A stretch of 64,000 bases of DNA from Bordetella flabilis (GCF_001676725.1 NZ_CP016172.1:186001-250000), one strand, 5' to 3'. Positions 44,943 to 53,642 are shown, numbered from the stretch's first letter. Notes: generated by a model not told the origin, from the letters alone. Made by a program: numbers and translations.

Positions 44943-46201
44943 GCCAGCATCTCCCGGGGATCGACGATGTGTCCGGCAACGGCCGCCGCCGCCACGGTGT
45001 AGGGCGAAGCCAGGTACACCTGGGCGGTGCGCGGCCCCATGCGGCCCTGGAAGTTGCGGGCGGTGGTGGCGATGACGTTGACCCCTTCCGGGATGGATCC
45101 GCCGTAGCCCGAGCAGGCGCCACAGGAATTCGGCAGCACGCTGGCGCCGGCTTGCGCCAGAACCGCCATCACGCCCTCGCGCTCGGCCTGTTGCTGGTCG
45201 CGCGCGCTGGCCGGCGCCACCATCAGCGCGACGCCGGGCGCGATGCGCCGGTTCTTCAGGACTTGCGCCGCGGCGCGCAGGTCTTCCAGTTTTGCGCCCG
45301 TGCAGGCGCCGATGTAGGCCACCTGCATGGGGATGGCCGGGTAGTCCGCGATGGGGCGCGAATTGGCCGGGCTGTGGGGCGCCGCGACGTGCGGCGGCAG
45401 GGACGTGGCGTCGAATCGATAGCGCTCGGCGGGCGCGTCCGCATCGGATTGCCAGCGGTCGAGCTCGACCTCGCCCGCGCCGGCCGCCTGCAGGTAGGCG
45501 GCGGTCTTCCCGTCGGGGGCGACCAGGCCCACCTGCGAGCCGATTTCCGCCGACATGTTCGAGAGCGTCATGCGCTCCTGCATGCTCAGCGCGCGCACTG
45601 CGCTGCCGCAGAACTCGACGGCCTGGTAGCGGCCGCCGTTCATGCCGAAGCGGCCGATCATGTGCAGCATCATGTCCTTGGCGGTCACGCCGGGCCCGAG
45701 CGCGCCGTCCCATTGCATCATCAGCGTGTGCGGCACCTGGATCCAGATCTCGCCGCTGGCGACCACGCCCAGCATTTCGGTGCTGCCGACGCCGAACATA
45801 TAGGCCCCGAAGGCGCCGCCCGTGGGCGAGTGCGAGTCGCCGCCCACGCACAGCATGCCCGGTCGGATGTGGCCGCGTTCCGGGACCACGACATGGCAGA
45901 TGCCGACCGAGTCGTAGACGTGCGGCAAGCGTTGTTCGGCGGCCCAGTCGCGGGCGATGCGCACGATCTTGCGCGATTCGTCGTCGGCCTCGGGCACGTA
46001 GTGGTCCATGACCAGCACCACCTTGTCGCGGTCCCAGATGCCGGTGCCCAATGCTTCCAGCATGGGCTTGAGCCGCCGCGGACCGCTGGAGTCATGGAAC
46101 ATGGCCAGATCGACCTGGCAGGTGACGATGTCGCCAGGGGCGACGCTGGCGCGCCCGCTTGCGGCGGCGAGCAGCTTTTGAGCCAATGTCTGGGAAGGCA
46201 T
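44939..46201 (-). CDS. Aconitase-family large subunit (LeuC/DmdA-like) hydro-lyase
   Basis: 420 residues. Three Fe-S cysteines are visible: one in YIGACTGAKLEDLRAAA, two in PNSCGACSGYGG. HSPTGGAFGAYMFGVGSTEM is the substrate-side loop. The start at 46201 fits; a longer reading adds unrelated residues. It is the catalytic partner of the small subunit just downstream. With the lyase gene it suggests hydration then cleavage of a substituted maleate or fumarate. The length fits LeuC-type proteins (about 420-470). Confidence 0.9.
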   Translation of the reverse strand: MPSQTLAQKLLAAASGRASVAPGDIVTCQVDLAMFHDSSGPRRLKPMLEALGTGIWDRDKVVLVMDHYVPEADDESRKIVRIARDWAAEQRLPHVYDSVGICHVVVPERGHIRPGMLCVGGDSHSPTGGAFGAYMFGVGSTEMLGVVASGEIWIQVPHTLMMQWDGALGPGVTAKDMMLHMIGRFGMNGGRYQAVEFCGSAVRALSMQERMTLSNMSAEIGSQVGLVAPDGKTAAYLQAAGAGEVELDRWQSDADAPAERYRFDATSLPPHVAAPHSPANSRPIADYPAIPMQVAYIGACTGAKLEDLRAAAQVLKNRRIAPGVALMVAPASARDQQQAEREGVMAVLAQAGASVLPNSCGACSGYGGSIPEGVNVIATTARNFQGRMGPRTAQVYLASPYTVAAAAVAGHIVDPREMLA

Positions 46202-46227
46202 GCGCGGCCTCTCGATGTCCGGAAGGT

Positions 46228-47001
46228 TCAGGTTTGCGCCGGACCGGCCGGCCGCCACACGGGCGCGCCGGGGGTTTCATGCGCGGTCATGTCCAGGCGG
46301 TACTCGAAGCGGTCCGGACGGTAGCGGGCATCCAGGTACTCCACCGGCTGGCCGGCTGCATCCCGCACGAGGCGTCGGATGTTCAACAGCGCGGAGGCGA
46401 CCGGCACGCCCAGGCACTCCGCCGTGGCGGGATCGGCCAGCACGGCGGTCATGCTCTGTTCCGCCCCGGACACGCGCACGCCCAGGTCGCCGAAGATCTG
46501 CAGCAGCGGCTTGCTGGCCAGGGCTTTTTTCGAGATGCGGTGGCCGATGCCGTCCGGCACGTAGGTCTGCAGGTACGAAAACGGCTCGCCCTTGTAGCTG
46601 CGCACGCGGATGGAGCGGTGCACCGGTGTCCCGGGCTCGATCTCCAGGCGGGCGGCAATGCCGGGCGGCGCGGGCTCGACGGCCAGCTCCAGCAGCTTCA
46701 CCTGGGTGTGTGTGCCCATGCGAGCCAGATGCGCCATCAGCGCGTCCACGCTCGCCCCCTGTTGCGGCGCCGCCAGTTGCGCCGGCACTTGCGCGAACGT
46801 GCCGCGACCCTGGCGCCGCGATACCAGGCCGTCCTGCGCCAGGGTGTCGAGCGCCCGCCGTATCGTCAGGCGCGATACGCCGTACTCCTGCGCCATGGCG
46901 TTCTCTCCCGGCAGCGCCTGTTCCGTGGCGTATACGCCGTCGAGCAGGCGCTGCCGCAGCAGCAGGTAGACCTTGTGATAAAGCGGTAGCGGGCTGTTCA
47001 T
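46228..47001 (-). CDS. GntR family regulator (HutC/UTRA subfamily)
   Basis: 257 residues. N-terminal winged helix PLYHKVYLLLRQRLLDGVYATEQALPGENAMAQEYGVSRLTIRRALDTLAQDGLVSRRQGRGTF. The C-terminal UTRA domain senses a small ligand. It lies inside the operon between the Bug gene (62 bases before) and the aconitase-like genes (26 bases after). A HutC-like inverted repeat GTTGTAT/ATACAAC sits in front of the operon, so autoregulation is likely. Confidence 0.92.
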   Translation of the reverse strand: MNSPLPLYHKVYLLLRQRLLDGVYATEQALPGENAMAQEYGVSRLTIRRALDTLAQDGLVSRRQGRGTFAQVPAQLAAPQQGASVDALMAHLARMGTHTQVKLLELAVEPAPPGIAARLEIEPGTPVHRSIRVRSYKGEPFSYLQTYVPDGIGHRISKKALASKPLLQIFGDLGVRVSGAEQSMTAVLADPATAECLGVPVASALLNIRRLVRDAAGQPVEYLDARYRPDRFEYRLDMTAHETPGAPVWRPAGPAQT

Positions 47002-47063
47002 TCAATGGGCCATGGTGTCGATGCGCCGACGCGATATGCGCAGTCGCCGGGTGCGGACAAGCC

Positions 47064-48029
47064 CTAGTCGACCGTGGCGCCCGTGAATTTGACCACTTCG
47101 GCGTAGCGGTCGATGTCCGTGTTTACGAATTTCGTCAGATCCTCGGGCGTGCTGCTGACGGCCTGGGCCGATTCCTGCTCCAGCAGGCGGCGGAACTCGG
47201 GCGCCGCGACGGCCTTGCGCGCGGCGTCGTTCAGGCGTGCCAGCGTGTCGGCCGGCAGGTTGGCGGGTCCGAACAACGCAAACCAGGCGTTGGACTCGAA
47301 GCCCTTGATGGTATCGCCGATCGGCGCGACGCCGGGCAACGAAGCCAGCGCGCCGGTACTGGTGACGCCTAGCGCCTTGAGCGCACCGCTCTTGACGTGC
47401 GGCATGACGTTGAGCGTGCTGCCGAACATCATGTCCACCTGCCCGCCCAGCAGATCCGTGACCGCCGGCGTGGTGCCCTTGTAGGGCACGTTGACGATGT
47501 CCAGTCCGGCCATCATCTTCATGCGCTCGCCGGCCATGTGCAGCGACGATCCGATGCCGCCCAGCGCCATGGTGTACTTGCCCGGACTGGCCTTGGCCAG
47601 CTTGATGAGGTCCTCGACGTCGTTGGCGGGGAAGTCCTTGCGCGCGACCAGCACGCTGGGCACGCTGGCCAGCATGCTGATGGGCGTGAAGTCCTTGCGC
47701 GGATTGAAGGGCAGGTTCTTGTACAGGCTGGCGTTGATCGAGAAGCTGTTGAAGCTGACCAGCAGCGTGTTGCCGTCCGGCGTGCTCTTGGCCACGTAGT
47801 CCGCGGCGATGTTGCCTCCCGCGCCGGGGCGGTTCTCCACGATGACGGTGCGGCCCAGCAGCTTCGCCATGTTGGCGCCGATGCTGCGCGCGACGGTATC
47901 CGTGGTGCCGCCCGGCGGCGCGCCGACCACGAGCTTGATCGGCGGGTTCTGGGCATAGGCGGCGGGAATGATCAGGCCGGCCGAAAGGGCGACGGCGGCC
48001 AGGGCGAAGGCGCGGCGCGAGGATGTCAT
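47064..48029 (-). CDS. Tripartite tricarboxylate transporter receptor (Bug family) 9
   Basis: 321 residues. The signal peptide (SRRAFALAAVALSAGLIIPAAYAQ) has an RR pair; Tat export is possible but weak. Bug marks: IKLVVGAPPGGTTDTVARSIG, VIVENRPGAGGNIAADYVAKSTPDGNTLLV, NVPYKGTTPAVTDLLGGQVD. It opens the operon with GntR, the aconitase-like subunits and the lyase. The ligand is probably the substrate of those enzymes. GGAGAC is the ribosome site. Confidence 0.92.
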   Translation of the reverse strand: MTSSRRAFALAAVALSAGLIIPAAYAQNPPIKLVVGAPPGGTTDTVARSIGANMAKLLGRTVIVENRPGAGGNIAADYVAKSTPDGNTLLVSFNSFSINASLYKNLPFNPRKDFTPISMLASVPSVLVARKDFPANDVEDLIKLAKASPGKYTMALGGIGSSLHMAGERMKMMAGLDIVNVPYKGTTPAVTDLLGGQVDMMFGSTLNVMPHVKSGALKALGVTSTGALASLPGVAPIGDTIKGFESNAWFALFGPANLPADTLARLNDAARKAVAAPEFRRLLEQESAQAVSSTPEDLTKFVNTDIDRYAEVVKFTGATVD

Positions 48030-48044
48030 GTCGTCTCCTGTATA

Positions 48045-48066
48045 GTTGTATTGAGAAGCATACAAC
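48045..48066. promoter_or_regulatory. GntR operator candidate in front of the Bug-GntR-LeuCD-lyase operon
   Basis: GTTGTAT (48045-48051) and ATACAAC (48060-48066) are a perfect 7-bp inverted repeat with an 8-base spacer, 16 to 37 bases before the Bug 9 start. HutC-type GntR sites are of this TTGTAT/ATACAA kind. The GntR gene lies in the same operon. A repressor here would block transcription or ribosome access. Confidence 0.65.
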
Positions 48067-48302
48067 CTGTGGCGAGGCGGTGTCGAGCCCGGCTCCGGAT
48101 GAACCTGCCGCGCCGACGGGGCGCCGCATGCACCGGGCCGGACATCCGCCTGCCGCGCCGCCACCCGCCCCGGCTGACGGTTGCCCGAAAGCCCGCGACG
48201 CGCGGCTTGCCTAGCCATGGATGGGCATGGCATTGTGGTGTGCGTGCGCGGGAACGCCCCCGAGCACGGCTTTCTATCCCCTTGCAGCAGTTGGAGATCC
48301 TG

Positions 48303-48686
48303 ATGAACCGCAGCACTTCCGCTTTTCTTACCCTGGCGACCCTGGCCTGTGCCGTTCCCCTGGGCGCCGCCCGCGCCGACGGCGATATCGGCCGCGGCAA
48401 GGCGGCGTTCGCGCAATGCGCCGCCTGTCACAGCGTGACCGGCGCCAACGGCGTGGGGCCGCACCTGGACGGCGTGTTCGGGCGCGAGGCCGGCAAGGTG
48501 GCCGGATTCCGCTACTCGCCGAATATGCAGAAGTCGACCACCAAGTGGGACGACAAGACCCTGGATGAATTCCTGGCGGCGCCCATGCGGGTGGTGCCGG
48601 GCACCACGATGCCGATCAATGTGCCGAACGCGCAGATGCGGCAGGACCTGGTGGCTTACCTCAAGTCCTTGAACGCCGGCAAGTAA
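48303..48686 (+). CDS. Class I cytochrome c
   Basis: 127 residues with a signal peptide (TLATLACAVPLGAARA). The haem site is C39-A-A-C42-H43 and Met103 in PGTTMPINVP is the likely axial ligand. RGKAAFAQCAACHSVTGANGVGPHLDGVFGREAG is the typical cytochrome c2/c550 pattern. It is a periplasmic electron carrier, possibly taking electrons from a membrane dehydrogenase. It is a single gene between the Bug operon and a LysR gene. GGAGATCCTG precedes the ATG. Confidence 0.93.
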   Translation: MNRSTSAFLTLATLACAVPLGAARADGDIGRGKAAFAQCAACHSVTGANGVGPHLDGVFGREAGKVAGFRYSPNMQKSTTKWDDKTLDEFLAAPMRVVPGTTMPINVPNAQMRQDLVAYLKSLNAGK

Positions 48687-48794
48687 GCGTTCGTGCGACG
48701 CGGGCCCCTTCCCGTCGCACGCCTGCATCCCTGGGGCGTGCGAGGGGCGGGGGACTGCCTTATCATCGGCCCCGTCGATACCCGGAGCCACCGC

Positions 48795-49703
48795 ATGGAA
48801 CTGCGGCATCTCAGATACTTTCTTGCGCTGGCCGAGTCGCTGAACTTCACGCGCGCCGCCGAGCGCGTCCATGTCACCCAGTCCACGCTGTCGCACCAGA
48901 TCCGCCAACTGGAAGAGGAGGTGGGCCAGCCGCTGTTCGACCGCAGCGGCCGCCGGGTGCTGATGACCGAAGCCGGCGATGCCTTCCTGGCCTATGCGCA
49001 GCGGGCGCTGAAGGAAATCGACCAGGGATTGGGCGAGTTGAAGCGGGGCCGCCACGATGTCACGGGAGTCGTGCGCATCGGCACCACGCATACCTTCAAC
49101 CTGGGTTTCATCCCGGCGTGCGTGGCGCTGTTCCTGGCGCGCCATCCGACCGTGCGGCTGGTGGTGGAGGAACTGGAAGCCGACGCCATCATCAACCGCA
49201 TCGAATCGGGTGCGCTGGACCTGGGCGTGTCTTACCGGCCGTCGGCGCCGGGCGCGCTGCGCTTCGAGCCCTTGTTCAACGAGGAACTGGTACTGGCCGT
49301 GCGCGCGGCGCATGGGCTGGCGCGGCGCAAGCGCATCCGGATGATCGAGCTGCATCGCGAGCCGCTGGTGCTGCTGCCGGCGACCTTCGCGACGCGGCGG
49401 CTGCTGGACGAATGCTTCGCCGCGGCCGGCGCGGAGCCGGACATCGTCGCGGAGATGAATTCGGTGGCATCGATGATCGGGGTGGTGGCGCGCGCCAACG
49501 TAGGCGCCATCGTGGCGCCCAACGCGGTGGCGCGTGACAGCGGCTTGCGCATGATCCCGCTGGAGAACCCCACTCCGGTGCGCACCCCGGGCCTGCTGTT
49601 CAAGGCCGATCATCCGCTGGACCGCGCGGCCAAGGCCTTCGCGGCCCTGGTGCGCAAGCAGGCGATGGGCGCGGGCGGCGGCCAGGCCGCGTCGGGCAGC
49701 TAG
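48795..49703 (+). CDS. LysR family regulator, CynR-like
   Basis: 302 residues. HTH region: ELRHLRYFLALAESLNFTRAAERVHVTQSTLSHQIRQLEEEVG; effector domain VVRIGTTHTFNLGFIPACVALFLARHP. The start at 48795 is set by the HTH. It ends 63 bases before the convergent citryl-CoA-lyase-like gene. It might control that group (CoA-transferase, Bug, lyase) or the cytochrome gene just upstream. The 'ELRHLRYF' start is typical of CynR/CbbR-type regulators. Confidence 0.92.
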   Translation: MELRHLRYFLALAESLNFTRAAERVHVTQSTLSHQIRQLEEEVGQPLFDRSGRRVLMTEAGDAFLAYAQRALKEIDQGLGELKRGRHDVTGVVRIGTTHTFNLGFIPACVALFLARHPTVRLVVEELEADAIINRIESGALDLGVSYRPSAPGALRFEPLFNEELVLAVRAAHGLARRKRIRMIELHREPLVLLPATFATRRLLDECFAAAGAEPDIVAEMNSVASMIGVVARANVGAIVAPNAVARDSGLRMIPLENPTPVRTPGLLFKADHPLDRAAKAFAALVRKQAMGAGGGQAASGS

Positions 49704-49766
49704 CCGACAAAGAGACGCTGCCTGGCGCACACGCAGGCGCGGCGCAGGGCCAAGCTGTTTCCGGTG

Positions 49767-50564
49767 TCAGGCGACGAAGCCGGCCGGTGCGTCCCCGTCG
49801 TATTCGACCGCCTGCGAGGCCTGGTACGACAGGGCGAACCCGATCGGCCGTTCGGCCTCTTCCACGAGGTGTCCGATCAGGCCGGCGGTGCGCGCCAGGA
49901 TAGGCACGCCCTTGAGCGCCGCGATAGGAAACCCGATGCCCAGCAACAAGGCCGGAATGGCGGCCGAGACATTCAGCTTGAGCGCCTTGCCGACCACTTC
50001 CTCGATGGCAGGCTCCAGCGCCAGCGCGATATCCACGTACGTGGTGTCGATGCCTTCTTCGCGCGCCACCTCGATCAGGCGCCCGACGCGCGGGTCGCGG
50101 GATTTGTGCAGCGGGTGGCCATAACCGGGGATGGCCTTGCCGGCGGCGCGGTACTCGCGCAGCACCGTGCGCGCGGCCGTGTCGATGTCCGATCCGGCCG
50201 CCCGTTGCCGGATGGCGTCCAGCAGCACCCCGGCCGCCTCCGACGCGCCCAGGATCACCGAGCCACATCCGAGGATGCCGGCGGCGACCGCGCCTTGCAG
50301 GGCGTCCGGCGCCGCGGCGTAGGTCATGCGGCTGGCCTGCACGCTGGGCACCAGCCCGTGTTCGGCGATGGCCACCAGGGTGGCGTCCAGTACGCGGCGC
50401 GACTTCGCGTCGGGCATGCGGCCCAGCACCAGGAAGTGGAAATAATCGGTGAAGGACGCCACGCCGATCAGGTCCTGGCACAGGTCCTTGCCGCGCACGA
50501 CGATGGTCTCGCTGTTCGAGGTGGAGATCGAGGTGACCGGTATGGTCGCTTTGCCTATCTTCAT
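49767..50564 (-). CDS. Citryl-CoA lyase / citrate synthase family protein
   Basis: 265 residues, about 100 shorter than true citrate synthase. PGYGHPLHKSRDPRVGRL holds the His of the citrate-synthase His320 motif. The first catalytic His (His274) appears not to be kept: the matching stretch reads AAGILGCGSVILGASEAAG. These small forms are annotated as citryl-CoA lyases. With the upstream CoA-transferase and Bug genes, a route of uptake, CoA activation and cleavage to acetyl-CoA plus a keto acid is inferred. The ATG at 50564 fits the family start. Confidence 0.85.
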   Translation of the reverse strand: MKIGKATIPVTSISTSNSETIVVRGKDLCQDLIGVASFTDYFHFLVLGRMPDAKSRRVLDATLVAIAEHGLVPSVQASRMTYAAAPDALQGAVAAGILGCGSVILGASEAAGVLLDAIRQRAAGSDIDTAARTVLREYRAAGKAIPGYGHPLHKSRDPRVGRLIEVAREEGIDTTYVDIALALEPAIEEVVGKALKLNVSAAIPALLLGIGFPIAALKGVPILARTAGLIGHLVEEAERPIGFALSYQASQAVEYDGDAPAGFVA

Positions 50565-50652
50565 GTCTGCTGCCTTGTGTTCGGTTTGGTGATCGCGGGG
50601 CCCAGTGGACTGGCCTGGTGGGACCGGCCGGCATGAAGGCCGGGGTGGGAGC

Positions 50653-51621
50653 CTAGTCGAGCGCGGCGTTCGCCTGCACGACGATGTGGGCCCACTTCGC
50701 CGTTTCTTCCTTGATGAAGGGCGGCAGGTCGGCGGTGGCCAGGGTGGACGGCTCCACGCCCAGTTCCGCCAGCCTTTTCTGCACGGTGGGATCGCCCAAG
50801 ACCTGCGCCGCCGCACGCGACAGCGTGGCCTGGACGTTCGCCGGGATGTTCGCGGGCGCGGCCAGCATGAACCAGGCCGTCAGGTCGAAGCCCGCGAAGC
50901 CGGATTCCTGCATGGTGGGCACGTCGGGCGCCAGGGCCGAACGGCGCGCCGCGCTGGCGGCCAGGGCCTTCAGGCGGCCGGCCCGGACCTGCGGCATGAC
51001 GGCGGTGGGGTGGTAGAACAGGAAATCGGTTTCCCCGGACATGACGGCGGTGACGGCCTGCGCCCCTTCCTTGTAGGGGACATGCAGCATATCGGTCTTG
51101 CTCATTTCGCCGAGCAGCGCGCCGGCCAGGTGGCCGGAGGTGCCCGGGCCGGCCGAGGCGAAGGTGATCTTGTTCGGATTCGCCTTGGCATAGGCGACGA
51201 GCTCCTGCACGGTGGCATAGGGCGCGTTGGGACGAGTCACCAGCAAGGTGGGGGTGTAGCCGACCATGGCGATGGGCACGAAGGAGGTCGACGGGTCGTA
51301 GGGCAGCCGTTTGTACAGCGACTTGTTGATGGCCAGCGTGCCGACGGTGCCCAGGGTGATGGTGTAGCCATCGGGCGCGGCCTTGGCCACCAGGTCCGTG
51401 CCGATGCTGCCGCCCGCGCCGGCGCGGTTTTCGACGATGACGGGCTGGCCCAGCACGGTGGCCATCTTTTCCGCCACCAGGCGGGCCGTGATGTCCGTCG
51501 ACGTGCCCGGTCCGAAGGCCACGATCATGCGGATGGGACGGTCGGGGTAGGTTGCCGCCGCGGCGGCGTTGTGCAGCGCGAAGCCGCAGAGCGCGGCGGC
51601 CAGGAATGCCAGGCGTTTCAT
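50653..51621 (-). CDS. Tripartite tricarboxylate transporter receptor (Bug family) 10
   Basis: 322 residues with a signal peptide (MKRLAFLAAALCGFALHNAAAA). Bug marks: IRMIVAFGPGTSTDITARLV (the usual GG is replaced by GT), [51 protein letters not shown]. It lies between the CaiB-type CoA-transferase and the citryl-CoA lyase gene on the same strand. The ligand is likely a tricarboxylate or related acid. Confidence 0.92.
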   Translation of the reverse strand: MKRLAFLAAALCGFALHNAAAAATYPDRPIRMIVAFGPGTSTDITARLVAEKMATVLGQPVIVENRAGAGGSIGTDLVAKAAPDGYTITLGTVGTLAINKSLYKRLPYDPSTSFVPIAMVGYTPTLLVTRPNAPYATVQELVAYAKANPNKITFASAGPGTSGHLAGALLGEMSKTDMLHVPYKEGAQAVTAVMSGETDFLFYHPTAVMPQVRAGRLKALAASAARRSALAPDVPTMQESGFAGFDLTAWFMLAAPANIPANVQATLSRAAAQVLGDPTVQKRLAELGVEPSTLATADLPPFIKEETAKWAHIVVQANAALD

Positions 51622-51742
51622 TGAGTCGTCTCCTTATCGTTGTGGGATGGTGCTGTCGTACTTTCGCTGTGATGCCTGCCGCCATGGTGCTCGCCGCCAT
51701 GCCGTATCGTGGCGCACCGGCTGGCGCGCGGCGCCATGGTGG

Positions 51743-52879
51743 CTATGGCCGCCGCAGTTCGGCCAGGATTTCTTCCGTGTGCTCGCCCAGCGTCGGCGGC
51801 GCCGTCACGGTGGTGGGGCGTACCCCGTCGAAGCTGACCGGACTGCGTACCGTGCGGAACTCGCCCATGACCGGATGGCGGGTCGCCACTTCCAGTTCCA
51901 GATGCCGGGCCTGCGGATCGTTGAGCGCTTCGCTGGCGTCGTACATGGGCGCGTGCGGCACGTCGCCAGCCTGCAGGCGCTCGCACCACTGCGAGCGGGT
52001 GCGCGTCTTGAAAACGCCGCGCAACAGGGCGATAAGCGCTTCGTGGTTGGCGATGCGGTCTTCGCGCGTGCGGAAGGCCGGATCGTCGAAAAGCGTCGGT
52101 CGTTCGATGGCCTCGGCCAGGCCGCGCCAGAATTTTTCTGGCGACGACATATGCAGCGCGATCCACTTGCCATCCGCGCATTCCAGCACGTACGACTGCG
52201 ATACGCTGGGCCGGCTGTAAGGGCCCATGACTTCGCCTTCGGACAGGTAGTGGGTGAAGGCGTCCAGGTTGAAGTGCGTCATGGCTTCCAGCATGGACAC
52301 GCTGACCGTGGCGCCTTCCCCGGTCTGCGTGCGCCGATGCAAGGCGCCGAGGATGCCGTAGGCGGCGTAGAACCCGGTCAGGGAGTCCGCGATGGCGGGA
52401 CCGACGACGCGCGGGTTGGCCGGATTGACCAGCAGGCCGAGGAAGCCGCTTGCCGCCTGGGCCACGGTGTCGTAGGCGGGACGGGATGCCGCCGGGCCGT
52501 CATTGCCGAAGCCGCTGATCGCGCAGTAGATCAGGCGCGGATTGATGGCGCGCAGGCGCGCTTCCCCGGCATTCAGGCGATCGGCGACCCCCGGACGGAA
52601 GTTCTGGATGAAGACGTCGGCGCTGGCGATCAGCGCATCGAAGCTGTCCAGGTCGTTTTCCGACCGCGTGTCCAGCGTAATGCTGCGCTTGTTGCGGTTG
52701 TAGGTCTGGAAGTGCGGGCTGTACAGCCCACCCTTGAAGGCACGGAAGGGATCGCCCTTGTCGGGATGTTCCAGCTTGATGACGTCCGCGCCCAGGTCGG
52801 CCAGCAGCATGCCAGCGGCCGGGCCGGTAATGAATGTGCCTTGCTCCACCACGCGTATGCCCGCGAGCACCCCTGCCAT
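51743..52879 (-). CDS. CaiB/BaiF (class III) CoA-transferase 2
   Basis: 378 residues from the ATG at 52879, which has AGGAGACGGCG before it; a start at 52918 lacks a ribosome site. AGVLAGIRVVEQGTFITGPAAGMLLADLGADVIKLEHP is the class III signature. The stretch matching the catalytic Asp of formyl-CoA transferase reads VSVSMLEAM, so that residue may be Glu. It heads the CoA-transferase, Bug, lyase set and would activate the imported acid with CoA. It is a paralog of the CaiB gene at 24855 but not close. Confidence 0.9.
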   Translation of the reverse strand: MAGVLAGIRVVEQGTFITGPAAGMLLADLGADVIKLEHPDKGDPFRAFKGGLYSPHFQTYNRNKRSITLDTRSENDLDSFDALIASADVFIQNFRPGVADRLNAGEARLRAINPRLIYCAISGFGNDGPAASRPAYDTVAQAASGFLGLLVNPANPRVVGPAIADSLTGFYAAYGILGALHRRTQTGEGATVSVSMLEAMTHFNLDAFTHYLSEGEVMGPYSRPSVSQSYVLECADGKWIALHMSSPEKFWRGLAEAIERPTLFDDPAFRTREDRIANHEALIALLRGVFKTRTRSQWCERLQAGDVPHAPMYDASEALNDPQARHLELEVATRHPVMGEFRTVRSPVSFDGVRPTTVTAPPTLGEHTEEILAELRRP

Positions 52880-53127
52880 CGCCGTCTCCTGTCCGCTGCT
52901 GTGTGCCGGCGCGTCCATGCCGGCGTGGCAGGCACTATAGGAAAGGGCGGACCATCGCGGAAGTGATTAATTTCGATGTATACCGATTGACGACATAGAT
53001 AGTTGACCGCGCTTGCCGGGAAGGATCGCGGCCGTTCAGCGGGGGCTTCGTCGGCCACCGCTGCAGGTCCTCCGGCCGTGGGCCGCCTGCCGCCGTGCGA
53101 ACGCGTCGGCGCTACAGTCCTGCAGCC

Positions 53128-53448
53128 CTAAAGTGCCGCCACTGCGCGCCGGATGTCCGCCGCATTCCCGGGCCGGACCAGCCGGGCGATTTCCTGGCCG
53201 TCGCGCAGGAATACCAGGGTAGGCCAGAGCTTGACCTTGAATGACCGGCCCAGCGGCTTGCCCTTGCCGTCTTCCACCTTGATGTGATCCACGGCGGGGT
53301 AGTCGGCCAGCGCACCCTTGATGAGCGGCTGCGCCGCCTGGCAGATGGGACACCAGTTCGCCCCGAATTCCAGCACGGTCGGCGTCTTCAGCGCGTCGAC
53401 GGCCTCGCGCGTGGGTTCGGGGCGGTCGGGATCGAAGTCCTGGAACAT
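53128..53448 (-). CDS. Thioredoxin-fold protein
   Basis: 106 residues. The active-site motif is W32-C33-P-I-C36 in EFGANWCPICQAAQPLIKG, which differs from the usual WCGPC. KVEDGKGKPLGRSFKVKLWPTLVFLRDGQEIARLVRP includes the cis-Pro loop. It has no signal peptide, so it is cytoplasmic. It probably reduces or exchanges disulfides. No neighbour suggests a partner; a repeat-bearing gap lies upstream. Confidence 0.9.
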   Translation of the reverse strand: MFQDFDPDRPEPTREAVDALKTPTVLEFGANWCPICQAAQPLIKGALADYPAVDHIKVEDGKGKPLGRSFKVKLWPTLVFLRDGQEIARLVRPGNAADIRRAVAAL

Positions 53449-53493
53449 GTGGGCGACTCCTTGCAGGGATGGGGAACAGCGTATCGAAGGCGG

Positions 53494-53570
53494 ACGGCGA
53501 TTATCGAACGGCGCAGATCGGAGCATCGAACGGCGATTATCGAACGGCGGCTGGCGGCTGGCGGCTGGCG
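53494..53570. repeat. Short tandem repeats upstream of the thioredoxin-like gene
   Basis: The 20-mer ACGGCGATTATCGAACGGCG is present at 53494-53513 and again at 53530-53549 (36-bp period). It is followed by three copies of GCTGGCG (53550-53570). These are in the gap between the thioredoxin-like gene start and the ArsR gene end. Confidence 0.85.
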
Positions 53571-53642
53571 GCGGGCTACGGACAATGCCAGCGACTGGGG
53601 TCGTCCAGCGCCACGCCCCAGCAATCCGCATACCCCTGGGGT

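Noticed and set aside
44406..46201. LeuC/LeuD as leucine biosynthesis genes
   Set aside because: No leuA or leuB nearby, and the operon has a lyase, a Bug receptor and a GntR gene instead.
47064..49730. An 888-codon minus-strand frame running from a LysR region into Bug 9
   Set aside because: It is antisense to the LysR and cytochrome genes and only its last 321 codons, from 48029, look like a real protein (Bug).
49767..50564. True citrate synthase
   Set aside because: About 265 residues instead of about 430, and the first catalytic His stretch is not conserved.
53494..53549. CRISPR-like repeat
   Set aside because: Only two copies of the 20-mer, a 16-base spacer and no cas genes. It is a simple tandem repeat.
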